Position numbers and translations under genes: made by a program
The notes under the pieces: model-generated
What the model saw: the letters and a program-made list of their open reading frames with translations, nothing else
Told to the model about the DNA's origin: nothing
Databases searched by the model: none
Assembly: GCA_030549205.1 (NCBI GenBank)
Contig: JAUKTV010000015.1
Span: forward strand, 1-64,000
Reading direction: 5' to 3'
DNA length: 64,000 nucleotides
From: Apiosordaria backusii
Lineage: Eukaryota > Ascomycota > Sordariomycetes > Sordariales > Lasiosphaeriaceae
In this document: positions 34,317-44,999 of the stretch, piece after piece
Numbering within the stretch: position 1 is the stretch's first letter
Layout of the letters: every line of letters starts with the position of its first letter

Positions 34317-36597
34317 ATGAGACTCCAAGATGTGCTGCTTGCCGCCGTCATAGCGCGAGTGTACGGAAATCCGAACGGAGAAAAGGACCCCCTCACCGAA
34401 GCCAAACTCGAGACGCCCCCTGGAGGATTCGAATGGTCGCCCTCGGAGAGCGATCCTGTTGACCATGAGGGCTACATCAGTAGCTGGCATCATAAGCTCC
34501 ACGACCGTGATGAAGCCCACCGTGGATTGACCTTCCATCCCGAGGGTGCACCAGGCAATTTTCGATGCCACTACCCACAGCTTGATCCGGAATATTGGGA
34601 GTCATGTAATGGGGTCAACTCTCGGACATGTTGGTTGAGAATGAAGAGGCCCGGTAGTGATGGGAGGATTTACGGTTACGATATTCACACCAACTGTGCG
34701 TATCTCATTCTCGCGATTTTTAGGGTGAGTATCCAGATACTGACTTGTCGCTTGTGCAGATGAGGTTGCGGCACCCATTGGTATTTCAAGATATGTAAGC
34801 TACCCTTCGTCTAAACCTCCTGAATATTGCTGACCCCTGCAGTACACGATTGATGTTGCAACCGGGGTAATCTACCCAGATGGCTTCCCCAAAAACGCCT
34901 TGGTGTTCAACGGCACCTATCCAGGACCTCGTCTTGAAGCGTGCTGGGGTGACGAGCTTGTCATCACCGTCAAGAACTCACTTCCCAACATGGGCACCCA
35001 GATCCACTGGCACGGTATTCGACAACTGTTCACCAACGACATGGACGGTGTGGCTGTCACACAGTGCCCCATTGCCCGGGGCCATACATTCCAGTACAAG
35101 TTCCGGGTGCTTCAATATGGGTCGACATGGTATCACAGCCATTACTCCCTTCAATACTCGGATGGTCTTTGCGGTCCTCTCGTCATTCACGGTCCAGCAA
35201 GCGCCAACTATGATATCGAGGCAGAGAAAACCTTGATGATATCCGATTGGGTGCATGATAGCGCCTTCAATGAGTTCCATCAAGAAAAGACCAACGACAT
35301 CGCAAAGGCAAACGTCAAGATGGACACATTCCTGCTGAACGGCAAAGCAGGGATGAATGCGGTTGGCGGGCCAGGCAATTCACCAAGAGATATCAGCGCC
35401 TACAGCGTGACGCAGTTCACTCCCGGGAAACGCCATCGACTCCGCCTCATCAACAGCGGATCCGGAGCAACTTTTGTGGTTTCCATCGACGACCACCAGT
35501 TCACAGTCATTGCCAACGATCTCGTCCCCATCCGGCCTTATACCACCGACCGCCTGGTCATCGCCGTCGGTCAACGCTTCGATGTCATCGTCGACGGGCA
35601 AAGAGGCCGCACCGGAAACTACTGGCTCCGAGCCCAATCAGCCGACGGCTGCAACACTTTCAAGAAAGGGGTCTTCAACTCCACCGCCGGCGCCAACACA
35701 ACCTACCCCTTGGACACCCGCGTAGGCATCATCAGCTACCCATCCCTTCACAACCGTCAAGACGGTCTCGTCCTCCCCACCAGCTACTCCTCCCTCACGG
35801 ACTTTTCCTGCCTCGACCGACAACACGAAATGCGCCCCGTCGTTCCCTGGAGCGTCACCCGCGAGCCCCTCAACGCATTATCCCTATCAACCTTCTACAA
35901 CGCCCGCCAAACCACACCCGACCAAACTTTGGGCCAAGCAGGGAACTACTCCCACTGGCTGTTGCGGTTAGACCCCAACGTAGAGCACCAAACCGGAAGA
36001 TCTATGCACTCCCCCTTCTGGCTCGACTTCTCCAACCCCACCATCCTCAACCTCACCGGCGCAACCGCAAACCCAAACTACAACATCATCTACTATCCCT
36101 ACCGCCGGCAGCACGACGGTTACATCTACATGATTATCGACTCCTCCCTCCTGCCTGGCACGCTCCCCTCCCAGCTGAGCAGCATGATTGTCCCCAACAA
36201 GGGGGCTCACCCTATGCACTGGCACGGGACGGATGTTGTTATTCTGGGGCAGTCGACCCAGCCGTTTGATCCTGTCTTGAGTCCTCAGACGTGGAATTAT
36301 GATAACCCGCCGAGGAGGGACACGGTGATGGTGCCGGGGAATGGGGGGTATGTGGCGGTGGCGTTCAAGCCGGATAACCCGGGGGTGTGGTTGGTGCATT
36401 GTCATATTAGCTGGCATGCTTCGAGTGGGTTGGCGCTGCAGATGGTGATTCAGGAGGAGGGGAACCCGGGGCATATTTATAGTGTGCTGGGGAGGAGGGC
36501 GGTGGATCGGTTGGTGAATGGGTGTGGGGAGTGGGAGAGGGATTTGGTGAGGAGTGATTTGGAGAGGATGGTGGAGAAGGATGATTCGGGTGTGTGA
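34317..36597 (+). CDS. Secreted laccase-like multicopper oxidase, 722 aa
   Basis: Three exons (34317-34695, 34760-34794, 34843-36597) are separated by 64- and 48-nt introns. The start gives a signal peptide ([17 protein letters not shown]). A ~120-residue N-terminal extension rich in Glu, Pro and His follows before the first cupredoxin domain. The four copper motifs are HWHG (193-196), [13 protein letters not shown] (236, 238), HPMHWHG (594-599) and [12 protein letters not shown] (657-663). The axial position 10 residues after the Cys is Leu, as in higher-potential ascomycete laccases. It would oxidise phenolics or metal ions and reduce O2 to water. At 722 aa it is longer than the usual ~580-620. 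Confidence 0.93.
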
Positions 36598-36808
36598 GGG
36601 GACTTCAGGGGAATGGGAGATGTTTAATTGACGATTATATATATATATTTTAATAGGGGTGTTATGGTATCTTTATGCCGGATTAATCCTTCCCACTATC
36701 ATGGAGAAGGAGGTTGGATAGGAGGGAATTAGTTTATTTTAAGCTTTGAAGAGCGGATAATGATAACTTTTAGTCATTTCATCTAATTTCTAATTACTTA
36801 TTCATGCT

Positions 36809-38137
36809 TTAAAATTGTGGTGGCTTTTGAGTTGTGCCGGGCGTATCAATTGGAGATATTGTCAACGTATTCTGAGGTGTGCTTTTTGTTGTGTTTGGTT
36901 TATCAAGCGGAGAAACTGGAGTCGGTGTTTGTGCCGGATTTTGTGCTGTTTCAACCGTGCCGGAGGGAGAAATTGGGGTTCTTGCAACCAGTGGTAGCTC
37001 TCTGGCTTCTTTGAGCGTGTCTGCTCCAACCTCCATCTTGGTCGGAATGCCCGAGTGTACTTCCATCTCAGACAGCCCATGAGACGGACACAGCTCCGGT
37101 GTGTACGACGTATCCTCCAATTCCCAAGCTTCATTTCGGTTTGAAGGCAACTCTGCCTTGTGTCGTTCTGCGTCTGCTTCGTGTACGTCGGACTTTTCCG
37201 CCAGCTCGAGGAGGCTATCATCGGTAGGTTTGTGGTGGCTACTATCCTGTTGGTTCCTAGCCCGCTTGTTTCTTTGTCTCCGTATGAAGAAGTAGAGGCC
37301 CAGAAGGAGCATCAAAACAGCGACAATGCTGGAAACGATAATTCCCGCGATCGCTGCATCGTTCAATCCTCGTATCACATGCACTTGGCCGATAACTGGG
37401 GTATCGGAAGCTGGGGATATAGGACGGGTAGGACTTGTCTGTAGACGGTTGAGAAATACGTCTACAGAAGTTGGATACATGGATTCGGTGTAGGATGAGA
37501 CACGCGTGGTTGATTCCGTGTCAAAAGTCACTTCGAAGGTCGAGAGACTTTTTTGGAGCTTCTGGGTGAGCATACAGCCGCCGTTGAGGCAGGCGTAGAG
37601 GGGAGGACAGCAACCCCCTGGACGCAGACGTGTGAGAGTTAGCAATCTATCCAGTCCCATTTCTCGAATAGGGCGTTGCCCGCAGCTGTGCTGCACAGGG
37701 CATGTATCGTGAACGGGGACCCAGCTAAGCTTACCTCCAACATCGTCATCACAAGCGCCGTATCCATCCTTGCCAGGGCACCTTCCAACATAATCTATCT
37801 TCATCGAGTGATCGGGAAAGATGCACCGGTCCTCAGCTCCACATATATACCCCACGGGGCAACATCCCGGATATTCGCCGCCGCACTCAAAATATCCCAA
37901 TCGATTGCAGGCGTACGGACTGGAGGTTGTTGATGAAGTCGGCGCGGAGGTAGATAAACCTGGAGGGCCGGTTTCAGTGCCAGTGTGAGTGCGGTACCAT
38001 TCGACAATTGACTGATCCGTGACATAGATTACACGGGTATCTCCTGACGCGAGATCCGCCATTGTTGATACCTTATCTAGAAGAGTGGGTAAGTAAGGTG
38101 TAGCTAGATCATGGAAAGCGGAATCAACAGAAAACAA
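36809..38137 (-). CDS. Cysteine-rich type I membrane protein
   Basis: An intact 442-codon frame. A Cys-rich extracellular part (YFECGGEYPGCCPVGYIC, DRCIF, then CPVQHSCGQ and GGCCPPLYACLNGGC) is followed by a Ser/Thr-rich stalk. A single membrane helix (AAIAGIIVSSIVAVLMLLLG) at ~266-288 leads to an RRQRNKRA stop-transfer segment. The long Pro/Thr/Glu-rich cytosolic tail has repeated T-ISP and TP motifs. It resembles fungal cell-wall sensors in plan. The start is uncertain: either 38137 or the ATG of MADLASGDTR at 38062. Neither gives a clear signal peptide, so a short upstream exon ending at a TTCTAG acceptor near 38077 is possible. Confidence 0.75.
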   Translation of the reverse strand: MFSVDSAFHDLATPYLPTLLDKVSTMADLASGDTRVIYVTDQSIVEWYRTHTGTETGPPGLSTSAPTSSTTSSPYACNRLGYFECGGEYPGCCPVGYICGAEDRCIFPDHSMKIDYVGRCPGKDGYGACDDDVGGKLSWVPVHDTCPVQHSCGQRPIREMGLDRLLTLTRLRPGGCCPPLYACLNGGCMLTQKLQKSLSTFEVTFDTESTTRVSSYTESMYPTSVDVFLNRLQTSPTRPISPASDTPVIGQVHVIRGLNDAAIAGIIVSSIVAVLMLLLGLYFFIRRQRNKRARNQQDSSHHKPTDDSLLELAEKSDVHEADAERHKAELPSNRNEAWELEDTSYTPELCPSHGLSEMEVHSGIPTKMEVGADTLKEARELPLVARTPISPSGTVETAQNPAQTPTPVSPLDKPNTTKSTPQNTLTISPIDTPGTTQKPPQF

Positions 38138-40117
38138 CCCGGCCCGTCATTTGTACTGCCCCACCTCGTCTTCCATCTCTACCCCTCAAATACGGCCGAT
38201 CACCCGGCAGAACATGGAGAAAACTTCGCTGTGCCAAGTGTTGTTGGTTCAAAGCGCGGGCTCGTGTTACCGAATATCGACAGCCTCTATATCAAAGACT
38301 GCGGCCTCTCCCCGAACGATTGGCTCGCTTGAGCTTTGATGCATGAGCGACTCACTCTCACGTCTGGTGTTGTGTAACCATCTACCATATTGCCTGGGGC
38401 TGTGCTGTTATTGCCATCTTTGGCTGCACTTGAGGTTCCGCAGGGTTATGGTGTTTACCTTTCAATATCTTACCCAAATATTCACTGCCGGATTTACTTG
38501 AAATGTTGAAACTTTGCGGAAGAAGATGTTTATCCCAGCCAACAAGGGGCTTTCAGCTTGAGAAGTTTGTGAATAGGTAGGTAAAGGCTCTTGGATGTAG
38601 GTGCTCCAAGTGTGTAAGTTGTGTGGAGAACTCAATGATCGACTCGTTTGGTCAGGTGTATGCCATAATCTTAGGCTACAGGAAGCAGTGACTTACCTAC
38701 CTACTGATCATATATCGGTGTTTTGCGAAAGAGTGTTGTCCAGCTGGTGGATCTGTCTGCCTTGCAATCAGGTGCAATTTGGGTGCTGAACGCATGGTCA
38801 AAAACATTGAGCAAAACCTCAATCAAGCTTGAACCTCTTGAGAGAAATCAGTATACGACTGGATCCTCCTGTGATCATCAGAAGGGGCGTGAACAGCGAA
38901 AGCTACTAGCAACTTGCTAGGGTTAGGGCTGTGTATCGACTTTGCAAAGTGGCTTGAATGAAATTCATCAGTGGTGCCAAGAAATATCGATAGTTGACAC
39001 AAATCGAATCATATAAGTCAATTCTCGTTTGAAGTCTTCGAACCGAGTCAGACAAAAGATCTGTTTGACTTCATTGGGAGTTATCCTGTTGAGGAGGTTG
39101 GGCCCAAACAGGGGTCCATGTCCAACAAAACGATCGTCAGGGCTTTCACCGCTTCGTGTTGGGATTGAGCAACAATTTCAGCACATCACGAGGGCAAAAA
39201 GTTGGTATCTTGTTTCTGTCTTGGTCAACTTTCAATCCATTGTCCCACGGTGCTTTTGTGCGTTTGGGCTGCCCAGCGAGCTACCTTAGACAGGGGTCGT
39301 AAGGTTGGCACTGTTCAATCTGCACACGACAGCAAGGGAGGACATACCAGCGTACAAACATCATGTCCGAATGACCTTAGCTGATTGATCATATGTCATG
39401 ACTGTTGTTACGCTTTTAGACATGATCCTTACATGAGATGTGATCTGAAAATTTTGCATCTTCACCTGATGGCCTGCCGACTGGCCCAAAAAGATTCGCC
39501 GTTAGGGCTAAGCCTAAGCCATTGGCACGTTCCAGATCGATGGGACTTGTCGACTGTGGCCTAATTCCTGGTTTTGTAGGGATGTGTTGATCATTATTGG
39601 AGCTCCCCGTAGCGTCGGGTTCAAGTCGGGTACATCCGCATGGTGTCAGGGGGGTTTTCGAGGTTTGATCGAATTCAGGGCGTCAATGGCCAACGTACCC
39701 GTCAGCCGCCACTGCATCTGGTTGGCTAGATTTAAGTTTTGCAGGGGTAAAACACTGACGATAGTGTGCTCTTTTCTCTTTGGATTCTTGATCAAGCAGC
39801 ATGTGGCCCATTGATGGTACCCTACTTACCAGTGCTGCGGATATTGCGGCTCCTCCCGCGGCTAACAGTCTGGCTGGCTGTGGTTGACGCGGAGGTTTTC
39901 TTGCTTGGATACCGAAGTGCCGACCAGGGGTTTGGTAGTGCGTTAGGGAAAACAGGGGGGCATTTGGTTTGGTAAAAGCCACGATCGAGACTTGGGCTCA
40001 TGGCGCAAGACCGTCTGTACTAGTGTCAGGAGACTAGACCAAGGCTGTCGGGAACAAGAAACCATGGGACCACATATGGGAAATATATTTCCGGAATTAT
40101 GGCCGTTATAACGGGCC
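38138..40117. other. 2-kb intergenic region
   Basis: No supported gene on either strand. It carries several TAGGTA/TACCTA repeats (about 38574, 38693) and one short TAGGGTTAGGG at ~38920. It is the shared upstream region of the divergent membrane protein and transporter genes. Confidence 0.5.
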
Positions 40118-41916
40118 ATGGCAGCCACAAGTCTTGCCCTTCAAGTCAAGAACTACCCGTTTCAGATGTCTTTGGAGTCAATAGCCAGAATTGTATTCAG
40201 TAATCCAAAAGCCGGCAATATGGAACGCAAAGCCTCGGACCACCCACCGTCGAAAGCAGACATGACTCAATCAAGGCCGTTGTCGACTTTTTCGTCAGCC
40301 TCTACCGATGTCGATGTCTTTGCACCAGCAACTCTCCCCAGGATCGGCCCGTTTCCCCTCGATAAAAGCTCCGAACCTACTGTTGATCCAGAAAATGGTG
40401 TTGTTCAGAAAAAGGTCTCGATGGACTCACCACCAGAGGGTGGCTTGCAAGGTTGGTTGACAGTGCTTGGATCCTTCTGCATCACAACAGCTGTGTACGG
40501 ACTGAGCAATTCGGTTGGAGTAATTCAGCCGTATTGGGCCCAATACCACTTGTCGTCATTTGCTGTCCAAGACATTGCTTGGATCTCGGGGGCCAACATC
40601 TTCCTATGTCTCTTTCTTGGTGTTCAGGTCGGGCCTTGGTTTGACAGGTTCGGTCCGCGATGGCTGCTGATGGCGGGGAGCCTGATATATATGGCTGGCT
40701 TGATTGGACTTGGCTTCTTGCCTGAAGACAGTGATGTGAGCACCGGCCCGGGTATCAGAGCTCCCGGAACCTTGTATGGTCTGCTGATGCTTCTTTGGGG
40801 AATCATAATGGGCTCGGGGGCAGCTTTGTGTTGCACTGTGGCCCTGTCTGTGCTCGCGCATTGGTTCGAAAAGAAGAGGGGACTGGCAGCTGGAATTGTT
40901 TTTGTGGGTAGCAGCGTCGGGGGTGCTGTCTTTCCTTTGGTATTACGAACAACACTGCCAAGGATGGGATGGGCTTGGAGTATGAGGATCTTGGCTCTCA
41001 TTGTTGCGTCGCTGTTGGGTATGGGAAATATCCTGATCAAAGGCCGTATCCAAGGGAGACATGGGGCAGGGGCGATCAATTTTGGGTGTTTTCGAGACGC
41101 CAGTTTCGTATGGACCACTGTTGGCTGCTTCAGTAAGTTTGTCATTGATCTTTAACCAGGAATACCCACTGACATACCCATGTCAACAGTGAACCAGTTC
41201 ATACTCATCGCCGGCCTGGGAATGGTCCCAACTTGGGCGCTAGCGAAGGGGTTTGAGCAGCAATCAACCTTCGTGATACTGGCCGTCATGAGCGGGTAAG
41301 TAAACTCGAAAATATGTGAGTATTCTCGGAGCATTGATTGACAAGAGTACTACAGAGGCTCGGGGGTAGGCCGGTTGGCGGCGGGAGCCATTTCGGACAA
41401 AATCGGACGCTTCAACACGATGATACTGACAACAATCTTTTCCATCGTCACCACCTTCGCGGTTTGGCTGCTGGTAGAAACGCACAGGATGTGGCTGCTG
41501 TACCTGTTCGCGGCTCTGTTTGGTTTTGGCACTGGTTGTGTGATTAGTATCGGGCCGATATGTGTTGGGCAGTAGGAACTCCCGTCTCCAATCTCTGGGG
41601 CATTGGCTCAGCTAACCTTGACGTTCCAGACTCACGGTTCCCAGCAAGTTTGGGCAGTACTATGGCACGAGCTACAGCGTGGTCAGCTTTTCGTAAGTCT
41701 AGAAACTCTACCAAACAGCCCGATTGGGAATTGCTGAACTGACTGGGGCGAAGGTCGCTGCTCTGCATTCCTGTGAGTGCCTTGATTCTGGAGAATCTGG
41801 GCACGCAGGGTTTTGTGCTGGTATTTGGAGCCGTGTTGCTTTTGGCGCTAGCAGCATTTTTGATGGCGAGATTCGCAATCCAGGGCTATGTGTGGAGGTG
41901 GAAAGATGTCGTTTGA
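40118..41916 (+). CDS. MFS transporter of the monocarboxylate (MCT/MCH) type, 520 aa
   Basis: Five exons (40118-41132, 41190-41295, 41356-41571, 41630-41692, 41754-41916) with introns of 57-61 nt join into an uninterrupted frame. A ~105-residue cytosolic N-terminus precedes the MCT hallmark PPEGGLQGWLTVLGSFC at the start of the first helix. Further membrane segments include IFLCLFLGVQVGPWFDRFG with the MFS loop-2 signature and LAHWFEKKRGLAAGIVFVG. The last exons give KFGQYYGTSYSVVSF and a final helix (VFGAVLLLALAAFLMA), ending in RWKDVV. It would move small carboxylates or related solutes across the plasma membrane by proton symport. The first ATG is chosen; Met17 and Met35 are alternatives. 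Confidence 0.9.
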
Positions 41917-43033
41917 CATTTGTTGTGATGGAAACCGGGAAGGGATACCGAGTAAGAGGAAGGAAAGGGAGAAAAGATACGATGGCTTGACATGGAGCCC
42001 GCGCATTGGGAAACTTTTTCGAATTCCACTGTCCACCAACATTGACCTCTCACAGTGCCAACAACTACCTGTTCATCTGCAAAGCTCCCTGGGCACGATG
42101 TAGGTAGGTACCTTATGCTATCGGCTGATCATGAAATTGATGCTGACTCTCAAGCCTAGAGCGAGCCCCAAAGACACGCCAGTCTGAGACCTGCATTTGA
42201 CAACCGAGACATGCATACCGAAAAACCAAAGGGTCTGGAACACTGTCCGCGTCCCTGGAAAAGCTTCTGCCTTGGCACTTTCCTCAGCCATCATTCCTTC
42301 TTATCAGCAAACACATACGTCGCGAGATGGCATCATCGGCTCCCGGCCTTGACGAGGACTTTCGTATTGTCCTCATGGGAGGCCATACTGACATGGAGAG
42401 CTCAGGTAGTCATACAAACACCACAAACGTCACTCGGGTTTTTGGGTACACCTCCAAAGCGTGCTGCACATTGGGCGCTTGTATAAACATAAGCACCTTA
42501 TATTGGCAGGATTCCCATCTATCACGAGAGCAGAGATAAACGTAATGAGGAGCCGATGATGGGCGCGTTGCATTTATCCTAAACCGCTAACCAATGTGAC
42601 ATGACGCTGTGGGCCATCCCGGGGGGCTCCTCCATTCGGAAGGTCGTTGCTCGGTAGTTCTATGCACGATGCCGTTAGCTCCCCTAACTGCCACTCTCCG
42701 ATGTTCAACAAGGAAAGTCTTGGCCGACTTTCCCAAAGCTTGGATGACCCCTTGCCGCCCCTGTTTCCCCCGCGTCCCTTATGCGACCACATGCGCTTGG
42801 AGACAATGACGAATCGACGACGGCCTTCCTACTTGGGTAGGTGAGACGCCAGCATGTTATCTTGACCTGAGCGATTTCCAGCTTCTCGAACGATCAACAT
42901 CTGCATACTGACAATCCTAACGTCTTTCCAAGATGATAAATACCTGGAAGAGGCCCCTTCATTCTGGTGGTGTCCAGACTTCCTGACCCGGTCTGGATTG
43001 CCAAGGTAGGCATTCAACCCACCTGGATTCAAC
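41917..43033. other. Intergenic region
   Basis: No gene supported. A TAGGTAGGTACCTTA motif lies at ~42101. It holds the transporter 3' end and the carboxypeptidase promoter. Confidence 0.5.
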
Positions 43034-44494
43034 ATGAAACAGTTCCTGCCAGCTGCCGCCGCTGTGGCGCTTCAGATCACCGCATGTCTCGCAGAGGAGC
43101 TGCTGCCCGTCCAGATTCGGGCGCCCACTGTGGCACACTTCTCTGATATCGTGGCCAACAACACGCTCGACTTTGGCTGCAGGCCCATCGCCCATCCCAC
43201 CAGTGATGGCAAGTTCCAGCTCCAGGCTCTCCTGACCCGGGACCAGATCAGCTGGCTCCACGGGGAATACAGCTCTGATGAGTCCATCACCATCCAGGAG
43301 ACAGTCCTCAGCAAACGCCAAACCTCCGGCCAGGCTCCCATCGGTACCGGTGACAGATTCAGCGGCGGCTCTGTAGCTCCCTCCGGTCTGGGAACCAAGG
43401 CAAGCGGTACCACCATCGCCAGCATCCTCAACGTGAACGAGATCAACTCCGCCATTACCGGTCTCGCCAACGCCTACCCTGGCGCCTTCTTCAAGTACAA
43501 CCTCCCGTACACCACCTTTCAAGGCCGCACCGCCGTCGCTGCCTACACTGGTGCCGGTTCTGACACCTCCAAATACCGGCTCTACCTCAGTGCGGGCATG
43601 CACGCTCGTGAGCGCGGTGGCCCAGACAACCTGATCTACTGGGTTTCTGACCTGCTCGCCGCCAACAAATCCGGCTCCGGGCTCACCTACGGCAGCAAGT
43701 CGTACACCAACGCCCAGGTGAAGTCTGTCCTCAACGCCGGCATCGTCCTCTTCCCGCTCGTCAACCCCGACGGCGTGGTCTACGACCAATCCTCTGGCTC
43801 GCTCTGGCGCAAGAACCGCAACACCCGCTCCGGCACCTCCGGCTCCTCCATCGGTGTCGATCTCAACCGCAACTTCAACTTCTTGTGGAACTTCCGCAAG
43901 TACTTCTCCTCCTCCGTCTCCCCCGCCTCCACCTCCCCCAGCTCCGAGGCGTTCTACGGCACAGCTGCCGAATCCGAGCAAGAGACCAAGAACCACGTGT
44001 CGGTCTACGACAAGTTCCCCGGTATCAGATGGTTCATGGACATCCACTCCGCCGCTGGGACCATTCTTTACTCGTGGGGTGATGATGTCAACCAGTCTAC
44101 CGACCCCAAGCAGAACTTCCTCAACGCGACATATGATGGCAAGAGGGGTGTCACCGGCGATAGCACTTACAAGGAGTACATCCCCTCTGCTGATGCTACT
44201 GCCATCAAGAGGGCCGCGGACGCGACGGTGGCGAGTATGAGGGCGGTCGGATCGAGGGATTACATCAGCCAGCAGTCTGTTGGGCTGTATCCCACCTCTG
44301 GTGCTAGCGATGATTATGCTTTCAGTAGGTTCTGGGCCAAGCCTGGCGTGAACAAGGTTTATGGGTTTACCATGGAGTTTGGCTATGCCACCAACTTTTA
44401 TCCTACTATCACCGAGTTCAACAGGAATATCTTGGATACCAACGCCGGGTTTATGGAGTGGGCGTTGACTGCTATCTCTGTTGGGTTGCAGTGA
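43034..44494 (+). CDS. Secreted M14 metallocarboxypeptidase, 486 aa
   Basis: Intronless and intact. A signal peptide (MKQFLPAAAAVALQITACLA) and a ~100-residue propeptide ending near SKRQ precede the catalytic domain. Zinc ligands are in MHARE (His190, Glu193) and MDIHSAAG (His338). The substrate-carboxylate motif is VDLNRNF (Asn279-Arg280) and the catalytic Glu is in FTMEFGY (Glu448). After HARE the usual Trp is replaced (HARERGGPDN), so the subgroup differs from classic pancreatic-type enzymes. It would remove C-terminal residues from extracellular peptides. The KR-like site suggests kexin processing, which is inference. Confidence 0.93.
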   Translation: MKQFLPAAAAVALQITACLAEELLPVQIRAPTVAHFSDIVANNTLDFGCRPIAHPTSDGKFQLQALLTRDQISWLHGEYSSDESITIQETVLSKRQTSGQAPIGTGDRFSGGSVAPSGLGTKASGTTIASILNVNEINSAITGLANAYPGAFFKYNLPYTTFQGRTAVAAYTGAGSDTSKYRLYLSAGMHARERGGPDNLIYWVSDLLAANKSGSGLTYGSKSYTNAQVKSVLNAGIVLFPLVNPDGVVYDQSSGSLWRKNRNTRSGTSGSSIGVDLNRNFNFLWNFRKYFSSSVSPASTSPSSEAFYGTAAESEQETKNHVSVYDKFPGIRWFMDIHSAAGTILYSWGDDVNQSTDPKQNFLNATYDGKRGVTGDSTYKEYIPSADATAIKRAADATVASMRAVGSRDYISQQSVGLYPTSGASDDYAFSRFWAKPGVNKVYGFTMEFGYATNFYPTITEFNRNILDTNAGFMEWALTAISVGLQ

Positions 44495-44921
44495 AGGAGA
44501 TGAGGAAATAGTGAAGAAGCTGTAAGGTATTTAAGCTGTATATAGGCTGAAATTGTACATATTCTATGATGTATAGCATGGATGGATCAAAGATGAATGA
44601 ATGCTTCAATGGTACCTATTTCTTGTTTTATTTCTCCATTCCTGCCCTTTTTTGTGAGGGAAACTCCCCCCTAAACAAAGATGAAGAAACCGGTATGCCC
44701 TGGGCGTATCACTGACAGTCACTGCCAAACAAACACGCAATCTCTTTCAGGACATTACTCTATGCTTTCTCATTCCTTACTATATACCTATCCTGAACCC
44801 GTATGTCTATCCACCACCACATTGTCATGCTATTTACCTTACATCCCCATTTATCTACTCATTCGGCCCCCATTTCATCATATCCAAAACCGAACATAAC
44901 TCATCACAATCCCATCTCATT
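44495..44921. other. Convergent 3' ends
   Basis: A short intergenic stretch between the carboxypeptidase and amine-oxidase 3' ends. It is AT-rich with polyadenylation-like sequence, and no gene is seen. Confidence 0.5.
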
Positions 44922-44999
44922 TTAAATCCCATCCGTGTCAAAGAACGGGTTGTTAGGGTCAAAAGGGAACTTGCGAATGACGACGTCGCCCTTGTAGCC
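44922..44999 (-). other. Open 25-codon extension after the amine-oxidase TAG
   Basis: Directly after the TAG (45002-45000) the same frame reads GYKGDVVIRKFPFDPNN, then PFFDTDGI and TAA. The Pro/Phe/Asp-rich end resembles the normal tail of fungal copper amine oxidases. So the stop is either a recent nonsense change (for example from a TAC Tyr), a sequencing error, or a read-through site. There is no peroxisomal SKL-type end. Confidence 0.6.

Noticed and set aside
35968..36474. A 168-codon frame antisense to the laccase-like gene
   Set aside because: It is an antisense shadow of the copper-binding C-terminus.
42959..44047. A 362-codon minus-strand frame across the carboxypeptidase
   Set aside because: It is the complement of a GC-rich, intact M14 gene; its Gly/Val-rich sequence is a typical antisense shadow.
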